DNA of 64,000 nt, taken from assembly GCA_002491905.1 (NCBI GenBank), contig DKWV01000045.1, positions 1-64,000 of the forward strand, written 5' to 3'. The DNA is from Lachnospiraceae bacterium UBA7143 (lineage in GTDB: Bacteria; Bacillota; Clostridia; Lachnospirales; Lachnospiraceae). Positions within the stretch are counted from its first letter, which is position 1; the number at the start of each line of letters is the position of its first letter. The notes below the pieces were generated by a model. The model ran no database searches. It was not told the origin of the DNA and was given only the letters and a program-made list of their open reading frames with translations. Made by a program: the position numbers and the translations under genes. Below, piece after piece: positions 59,178-64,000 of this stretch.

Positions 59178-59849
59178 ATGATCCATATCCTCGTTGTGGA
59201 AGATGATACCAAACTGAACCAGATTGTCTGTACTTATCTGAATGACAGCGGTTTTCAGACGAAAGGCTGCCTGAATGCCAAGGAAGCTTATGAGGAAATG
59301 TATAACAACCTTTATGATCTGATCATTTCCGACATTATGATGCCGGAGATTGACGGGTTCGAGTTTGCACGGACAGTTCGGCAGGTGAACAGGACGATAC
59401 CGATCCTGTTTATGTCCGCGAAGGATGACCTGCCCTCCAAGCAAAAAGGATTTCAACTCGGGATTGACGATTACATGGTAAAGCCTATTGAGCTGGATGA
59501 GCTTCTGCTGCGGGTAAAGGCACTCCTTCGCAGGGCAAATATCGAGATGGAGAGAAAGATCACCGTGGGAAATCTGGTGTTGGATGCGGACGGTATGAGC
59601 GCGGAGGTTGACGGGGAGGAAATCGGCCTTACCACCAGGGAGTTCAATCTTATTTATAAACTGTTGTCCTATCCCAAGAAGACGTTTTCCAGGGCGCAGC
59701 TTATGGATGAGTTTTGGGGCGTGGACAGCGATACCAGCCTGCGGGCGGTGGACGTGTATGTGACAAAGCTGCGGGATAAGCTTTCGGCCTGCGATGGGTT
59801 CCAGATTGTGACGGTGCGGGGGCTTGGGTATAAGGCGGTGCTTCAATGA
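59178..59849 (+). CDS. OmpR-family response regulator (second system)
   Basis: A 223-residue regulator. Receiver: ILVVEDDTKLNQIV, the phosphorylated Asp in LIISDIMMPEIDG, Lys in DDYMVKPIE. The winged helix at the C terminus has LTTREFNLIYKLLSYPKKTF and ends in VRGLGYKAVL. GGGAGGTGAAAG precedes the ATG. It overlaps the kinase gene by 4 bp (ATGA). It belongs to the same class as the regulator at 14082 but its promoter repeats differ (AAACAAA instead of CTTAGAGATT). Confidence 0.92.
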   Translation: MIHILVVEDDTKLNQIVCTYLNDSGFQTKGCLNAKEAYEEMYNNLYDLIISDIMMPEIDGFEFARTVRQVNRTIPILFMSAKDDLPSKQKGFQLGIDDYMVKPIELDELLLRVKALLRRANIEMERKITVGNLVLDADGMSAEVDGEEIGLTTREFNLIYKLLSYPKKTFSRAQLMDEFWGVDSDTSLRAVDVYVTKLRDKLSACDGFQIVTVRGLGYKAVLQ

Positions 59850-60898
59850 AAATAAAAGAAAATCTTTTTCCGCCGTCTTTGTTTGCGATTTATTTAGGAG
59901 TTTTGTTTTTGATGTCCGGTATCCATATGGGTCTGCTTGTATTTATGGAAAAAGTCAATTGGAGTGAACCAGTGCAGACGATCGTCCCTATGGTTTACTG
60001 GGGGCTGGTGGCGGTCGGGCTTACCCTGTTCACAAGGAGGAAAATGAAAAGCACCTATGAAGAACCCCTGCACAAAATGGCGGAAGCAGCCGGAAGAGTG
60101 TCTGAGGGGGACTTTTCCGTGTATGTGCCAACCATCCACACGGCGGATAAGCTGGACTATCTGGATATTATGATTATGAATTTTAATAAGATGGTGGAAG
60201 AGCTGGGGAGCATTGAGACGCTGAAAACGGATTTTGTGTCCAATGTGTCCCATGAGATGAAAACACCGATTGCCATTATAAAAAATTATGCGCAGCTTTT
60301 GCAGACAGGGCATGTTTCGGAGGAGCAGGGGAAAGAATATGCAAAGAATATTGAGCAGGCGGCGGCAAGGCTTTCCTCGCTGATTGGCAATATCCTGAAA
60401 CTGAACAGGCTGGAACATCAGAGGATTACGCCGGAAGTGGAGACTTACGACGTGTGCAGGCAGTTGTGCGAGAGTGTCTTTTTGTTTGAGGACGCTTTGG
60501 AGGAAAAAGGGATTGAGTTGGAAGCGGATATCGAAGATGCAGCGCTGATCAAAGCGGATGCCAGTCTGATGGAGCTGGTGTGGAACAATCTGCTTTCCAA
60601 TGCGGTGAAATTTACGGACCGGGGCGGCAGCATTACAATCCGGCAGACATCTGACGAAAGCTATGTCCGGGTATCGGTTTCGGATACGGGGTGCGGTATA
60701 GCAAAGGAATGCATCAACCATATTTTTGACAAATTCTATCAGGGGGATACGTCCCATGCCATGGAAGGAAACGGGCTGGGTCTTGCGCTGGTAAAGCGGG
60801 TGCTGGAACTTTCGGACGGAGAGATGCAGATTATCAGCGAAGAGGGAAAGGGAAGCACCTTTCTTGTGACGCTGCCTGTGGCGGAAACGGGGCATTAA
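59846..60898 (+). CDS. Membrane histidine kinase (second system)
   Basis: A 350-residue kinase with two membrane segments (about 13-33 and 48-66) and a very short extracellular part, typical of intramembrane-sensing kinases that respond to a membrane partner. A HAMP-like region follows (PLHKMAEAAGRVSEGDFSVY). HisKA is NVSHEMKTPIAI; the ATPase domain has NLLSNAVKFTDRGG, DTGCGIAKEC and GNGLGLALV. The multi-pass protein at 58233 could be the partner that senses for it. Confidence 0.9.
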   Translation: MKIKENLFPPSLFAIYLGVLFLMSGIHMGLLVFMEKVNWSEPVQTIVPMVYWGLVAVGLTLFTRRKMKSTYEEPLHKMAEAAGRVSEGDFSVYVPTIHTADKLDYLDIMIMNFNKMVEELGSIETLKTDFVSNVSHEMKTPIAIIKNYAQLLQTGHVSEEQGKEYAKNIEQAAARLSSLIGNILKLNRLEHQRITPEVETYDVCRQLCESVFLFEDALEEKGIELEADIEDAALIKADASLMELVWNNLLSNAVKFTDRGGSITIRQTSDESYVRVSVSDTGCGIAKECINHIFDKFYQGDTSHAMEGNGLGLALVKRVLELSDGEMQIISEEGKGSTFLVTLPVAETGH

Positions 60899-60916
60899 AC
60901 GGGAGGAAAGCGGGAA

Positions 60917-61489
60917 ATGGATGAGCATGAGAAAATAGCATCTTCGGAGAAAGCGCAAAGAAATTATGTGGGATATGAATATAAAGAGATTATGGCGGAC
61001 GGACAGTTAGTTTTCCTGCTTTTGGACGGATACGAGAACTTCGGGTGGGAAGTGAACGACAGTCTGCCGGAAAGTAATTTAGGAGGGAGACCATGCACCA
61101 GGCAGAAGGTTGTGATACGGCTTAAGCGCGACCGCAAGATACTGAATAAGGCGGAGCTGACAAGGCTGCAGAGAAATTTTGAGGCGTGTGTTACACAGAT
61201 TCAGACACTGGAAAAAAGGAAGACATCCACGGCAACCGTTTACGCTTTGATTCTCGGAATCATCGGGACTGCGTTTATGGCGGGCGCTACGTTTGCGGCG
61301 ACAGCCGAACCGCCTTACATTGTATTGTGCATCATACTGGCGGTTCCGGGGTTCCTTGGATGGATTCTGCCCTATTTCCTTTTTAAAAGGGTGCAGCGGA
61401 AGGAAACGGAAAGAATTACGCCGTTAGTGGAAGCAAAATACGATGAGATTTATGAAATATGCGAAAAGGGTAATAAACTGCTGTATTAG
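60917..61489 (+). CDS. Membrane protein of unknown function linked to the second two-component system
   Basis: A 190-residue protein. Residues 1-110 are soluble: YKEIMADGQLVFLLLDGYEN, FGWEVNDSLPESNLGG and VVIRLKRDRKILNKAELTRL. Two membrane segments follow (YALILGIIGTAFMAGATFAA and IVLCIILAVPGFLGWILPYF) and then a short charged tail. I cannot name the family. The gene is 18 bp after the kinase and 11 bp before the M20 amidohydrolase. Confidence 0.7.
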   Translation: MDEHEKIASSEKAQRNYVGYEYKEIMADGQLVFLLLDGYENFGWEVNDSLPESNLGGRPCTRQKVVIRLKRDRKILNKAELTRLQRNFEACVTQIQTLEKRKTSTATVYALILGIIGTAFMAGATFAATAEPPYIVLCIILAVPGFLGWILPYFLFKRVQRKETERITPLVEAKYDEIYEICEKGNKLLY

Positions 61490-61500
61490 GAGGGACAATT

Positions 61501-62673
61501 ATGGGTTTTTATGAAAGGGCGTTGGAACTGCGTGAGGAAACCGTCGCTCATCGCCGCTGGCTGCACAAAAACGCGGAGGTGGGGCTGCATATGCCCAAAG
61601 GGCAGGCTTACGTCATGGAGCAGTTGAGAGGATATGGTCTGGACCCGCGTCCCTGCGGGCACGGAGTGACGGCGGAGCTTGGCAGGGAAGGGGGAAGGAC
61701 GCTCCTGCTCAGGGCGGATATGGATGCGCTGCCCATGCCGGAGGAGAGCGGCGAAAGCTTTTCCTGTCCGACAGGAACGGAGGCGCATGCCTGTGGCCAT
61801 GATTTCCATGCGGCCATGCTGCTGACGGCGGCAAAGATGCTAAAAGAAAAGGAAACGATGTTGTCCGGCAGGGTCCGCCTGATGTTCCAGCCGGCAGAAG
61901 AAACCTTTGAGGGCGCGAAGGACATGATGGCGGACGGGATATTGGAGGGCGTGGACGCCGCCCTTGCCTATCATGTCGGTTCCGGCAGGATGCCCGTGGG
62001 ATTGTTTATGTACAACAGCGGCGGGACGATGATGTACTCCGTGGATGGTTTTCGGATTACGGTCCATGGGCGGGGCGCACATGGCGCATATCCGCACAGT
62101 GCCATCGATCCGATCAATATCGGCGTCCATATTTACCTTGCGTTGGAATCGCTGATTGCCAGAGAGGCAGATCCCAGCAAGGCATGTGTGCTGACCATCG
62201 GCAGTTTTAACGCGGGAGCGGCGCCCAATATCATTCCCGATACCGCCGTCCTGCAGGGGACTCTGCGCACTAATGACAGTGACAGCCGTGGGAAGCTGGT
62301 CAGACGGTTACGGGAGGTCGTTCATAAGACGGCGGAAGTATTTGGGGGATCGGCAGAGATCGAGATGATTTCGGAGGTGCCGCCGCTTGTCTGTGATCAG
62401 ACTATGACGGAAGAGATCGTAGGTTATATGAAAGAACTGCCCATTCCCGGCCTGACGCCCGTTCCCGACACGTCAGCCAGCGCTTCCGAGGACTTTGCGA
62501 CGATTGCGGCGAAAGTGCCCAGCGTATTTATGTACCTTTCTGCAGGCTATATGGATGAGCGGGGCGACGCTCCAGCCCACAATCCGAAGGTGCGGTTCAA
62601 TGAGGATGTCTGTCCGATCGGCGCCACCTGTCTGGCGCACTGCGCGGTACGATGGCTGGAAGAGCATTCATGA
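61501..62673 (+). CDS. M20-family amidohydrolase
   Basis: A 390-residue zinc-type aminoacylase/hippurate hydrolase-like enzyme that removes acyl groups from amino acids or similar amides. Metal motifs: LRADMDALPMPEESG, EAHACGHDFHAAML, and FQPAEETFEGAKDMM. The dimerisation part is in the middle (FRITVHGRGAHGAYPHSAIDPI), and the last ligand lies in DTSASASEDFATIA. AGGAGGGACAATT precedes the ATG. It closes the two-component operon by spacing; a LysR stub follows 20 bp downstream. Confidence 0.9.
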   Translation: MGFYERALELREETVAHRRWLHKNAEVGLHMPKGQAYVMEQLRGYGLDPRPCGHGVTAELGREGGRTLLLRADMDALPMPEESGESFSCPTGTEAHACGHDFHAAMLLTAAKMLKEKETMLSGRVRLMFQPAEETFEGAKDMMADGILEGVDAALAYHVGSGRMPVGLFMYNSGGTMMYSVDGFRITVHGRGAHGAYPHSAIDPINIGVHIYLALESLIAREADPSKACVLTIGSFNAGAAPNIIPDTAVLQGTLRTNDSDSRGKLVRRLREVVHKTAEVFGGSAEIEMISEVPPLVCDQTMTEEIVGYMKELPIPGLTPVPDTSASASEDFATIAAKVPSVFMYLSAGYMDERGDAPAHNPKVRFNEDVCPIGATCLAHCAVRWLEEHS

Positions 62674-62693
62674 TTTTGGCAGGATAAAACAAT

Positions 62694-62810
62694 ATGATAA
62701 GACAGATTAAGTATTTTCAGGCGGTTGTCCGCAACAACAGTTTTTCGGAGGCAGCGGAGGAATGCCACATTTCCCAGTCAGCCATTTCCCTTGGGATACT
62801 ATTTCTATAG
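62694..62810 (+). pseudogene. LysR-family regulator, truncated after the helix-turn-helix
   Basis: Thirty-eight residues, MIRQIKYFQAVVRNNSFSEA followed by AEECHISQSAISLGILFL and a stop. The first 32 residues are the standard LysR helix-turn-helix (normally continuing QSAISQQI). The effector domain is missing. The break occurs a few bases before the terminator at 62839, so a deletion or insertion has removed the rest. LysR proteins often sit next to M20 genes as their regulators. Confidence 0.8.
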
Positions 62811-62838
62811 ACCTTTGAAACCGCAGGCATAAAAAAAT

Positions 62839-62893
62839 CCTCCTTTTTGGTAAGAACCGTTGTATCTGGATTCTTATCAGAAAGGAGGTATTT
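62839..62893. terminator. Long hairpin acting in both directions
   Basis: CCTCCTTT and AAAGGAGG at the ends, with TAAGAA and TTCTTA inside, form an 18-bp imperfect stem. A run of A lies to the left and a run of T to the right, so it can end transcripts from both sides. It lies between the LysR stub and the minus-strand cytidylate kinase-like gene. Confidence 0.7.
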
Positions 62894-62910
62894 TTCTTCC
62901 AGAGAACGGT

Positions 62911-63504
62911 CTATTTCCGCCTGCTGTCAATATATTCCGTCAGCAGTTTCACGGTCCCGTCAATGCCCAGTCTGCTGCTGTTCAGGGAAATATCATAATT
63001 TCTGCAGTCTCCCCACCTCCTGACACAGAAGCTGTTGTGATAGCGCCTGCGCTGGATATCTTTTTCGCGTATCTTTTTGACAGCCTGGCTTTCTGTCAGG
63101 TGGTACAGGCGCATGATCCGCTCAATCCGCTTGTCGCGGTCGCCAAGAATGAATATGGACACCATGCTGTCATACTGTTTCAATATGGTCTCGCTGCACC
63201 GCCCCACAATCACAAAAGACTCTCCGGCATCCGCTTTATCCCGAAGAAAGTCAAACTGGAGATACAGCAGGTTTTCTTCCGGCGAATTACTTAAGCCTCT
63301 CACTGTTCTGGAAGACAACAGGTTTTTATGTCTTTCGTCCAGCTCTTTTAAATGATCCATCTTTACATTTTTCTTTGCCGCAATCTCATCGAGAAGATTG
63401 TGGTCAAACAGCTGGATGCCGTAATGCTTTGACAGTTTTTCTGCAATTTCGTGACCGCCGCTGCCATATTCTCTCCCTACGGAAATAATCAATTGCTTTT
63501 CCAT
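62911..63504 (-). CDS. Cytidylate kinase-like family protein
   Basis: A 197-residue protein with a P-loop (ISVGREYGSGGHEIAEKLS) and the arginine-rich lid (RDKRIERIMRLYHLTE, EKDIQRRRYHNSF) of the cytidylate kinase-like family (AAA_26-type). These proteins differ from true Cmk and their substrate is not settled. SFVIVGRCSETIL is a family block. AAGGAGGTGG precedes the ATG at 63504, while a GTG at 63513 touches this site. It follows the ion transporter gene on the minus strand by 15 bp, so they may be co-transcribed. Confidence 0.85.
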   Translation of the reverse strand: MEKQLIISVGREYGSGGHEIAEKLSKHYGIQLFDHNLLDEIAAKKNVKMDHLKELDERHKNLLSSRTVRGLSNSPEENLLYLQFDFLRDKADAGESFVIVGRCSETILKQYDSMVSIFILGDRDKRIERIMRLYHLTESQAVKKIREKDIQRRRYHNSFCVRRWGDCRNYDISLNSSRLGIDGTVKLLTEYIDSRRK

Positions 63505-63519
63505 CCGTTCCACCTCCTT

Positions 63520-64000
63520 TTACAAATACCGAAAATATATGAAAAGCATTGCGATGAGGACAACCATCACAGTTGCCGGCATCATTTTTTTACAGTATTG
63601 TCCCCATTTTATCACATACCCTTCCCTTGACGCGGTTGCAATGCCGACGACGTTTGCCGATGCGCCTATGGGAGTGGCGCTGCCGCCGATATCCGTGCCC
63701 ATCGCCAGTGTCCAGGCGAGCATGGACAGATCAACGCCGTATGTGGTTGACAGGCTCTTGATAATCGGTATCATCGTCGTTGCGAAGGGGATGTTGTCAA
63801 CGAATGCGCTGACAACCGCCGACAGCCATATGATAATGGCAACCATGACCATCACGTTTCCGCCGCTGATCCTGCCGATAAACGCGGCCATGATTTCAAG
63901 TATCCCCGTCTGCTCCAATCCGCCGATTACGACGAAAAGGCCGATAAAAAACAGCAGCGTATTATAATCCACTTTCTTTAATAAATCGACGGCATATTTC
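63520..64000 (-). CDS. ArsB/NhaD-SLC13 superfamily ion transporter, C-terminal part
   Basis: At least 160 residues of a membrane transporter; the frame continues beyond the right edge (upstream of VDYNTLLFFIGLFVVIGGLE is KYAVDLLKK, still open). Membrane segments include LLFFIGLFVVIGGLE, MVAIIIWLSAVVSAFVDNIP and TVMVVLIAMLFIYFRYL. The motifs SAFVDNIPFATTMIPI and MGTDIGGSATPIGASANVVG are the ion-binding repeats of the ArsB/NhaD group, which move Na+/H+, arsenite or dicarboxylates. The exact substrate cannot be told from this part. Confidence 0.85.
   Translation of the reverse strand, partial: KYAVDLLKKVDYNTLLFFIGLFVVIGGLEQTGILEIMAAFIGRISGGNVMVMVAIIIWLSAVVSAFVDNIPFATTMIPIIKSLSTTYGVDLSMLAWTLAMGTDIGGSATPIGASANVVGIATASREGYVIKWGQYCKKMMPATVMVVLIAMLFIYFRYL

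Noticed and set aside
1..64000. CRISPR array or prophage
   Set aside because: No regularly spaced repeat series and no phage structural, lysis or integrase genes were seen. The repeats present are pairs or triplets tied to promoters, gene remnants or the insert ends.

Overview
The window looks like a chromosomal segment of a gut-type Lachnospiraceae (Clostridia, Firmicutes). The signs are Gram-positive ribosome binding sites of the AGGAGG type, many lipoprotein signal peptides without outer-membrane genes, a CIRCE operator before hsp20, a PadR regulator, a CPBP-like protein, pyruvate phosphate dikinase, PdaA, HD-GYP and many hybrid histidine kinases. I saw no rRNA, tRNA, CRISPR array or complete transposon.

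Layout. 1-12700 is mostly housekeeping: a DUF5050 membrane-anchored protein, pheA, a DUF815 ATPase, a polyphosphate pair (ppx/gppA-HD and ppk1), maf, and on the minus strand an ABC-F ATPase - PHP phosphoesterase - HAD phosphatase operon. 12700-22700 is a signalling block: an OmpR-type two-component system, two large hybrid kinases and a methyl-accepting chemotaxis protein. 22700-33950 holds a small PBECR-type nuclease, two lipoproteins, and a carbohydrate-type ABC uptake operon with two unusual 800-residue solute-binding proteins, two permeases and an HlyD-like adaptor but no ATPase, followed by a membrane-anchored GDPD. ppdK follows at 34131.

36800-40800 is a toxin-antitoxin region, partly decayed: intact MntA-HepT, RelB with a frameshifted RelE, an XRE antitoxin relic and a second copy of part of its helix-turn-helix, a HepT fragment, and a 32-residue hydrophobic peptide in a type I toxin-like setting. 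40700-47600 carries marR with a YczE-like membrane protein, pdaA, PadR with a CPBP-like protein, the AmmeMemoRadiSam pair and CIRCE-controlled hsp20.

47750-55171 is a tightly packed signalling operon: HD-GYP response regulator, membrane hybrid kinase with HPt, a membrane kinase-receiver protein fused to a DegV (fatty-acid-binding) domain, and an orphan solute-binding lipoprotein. Its 3' end is the apparent target of a 2.1-kb AT-rich insert (helix-turn-helix, DUF1016 nuclease, truncated helicase) bounded by 28-bp identical direct repeats. From 57415 onward come two small proteins, a membrane protein with a second OmpR-type two-component system, an M20 amidohydrolase, a LysR stub, a cytidylate kinase-like protein and the C-terminal part of an ion transporter running off the window.

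The most useful regulatory observation is a shared promoter layout: tandem 10-bp repeats at an identical distance from the -10 box in front of the first two-component system and of both lipoprotein genes, which suggests one small regulon. The most unusual protein is the kinase-receiver-DegV fusion.
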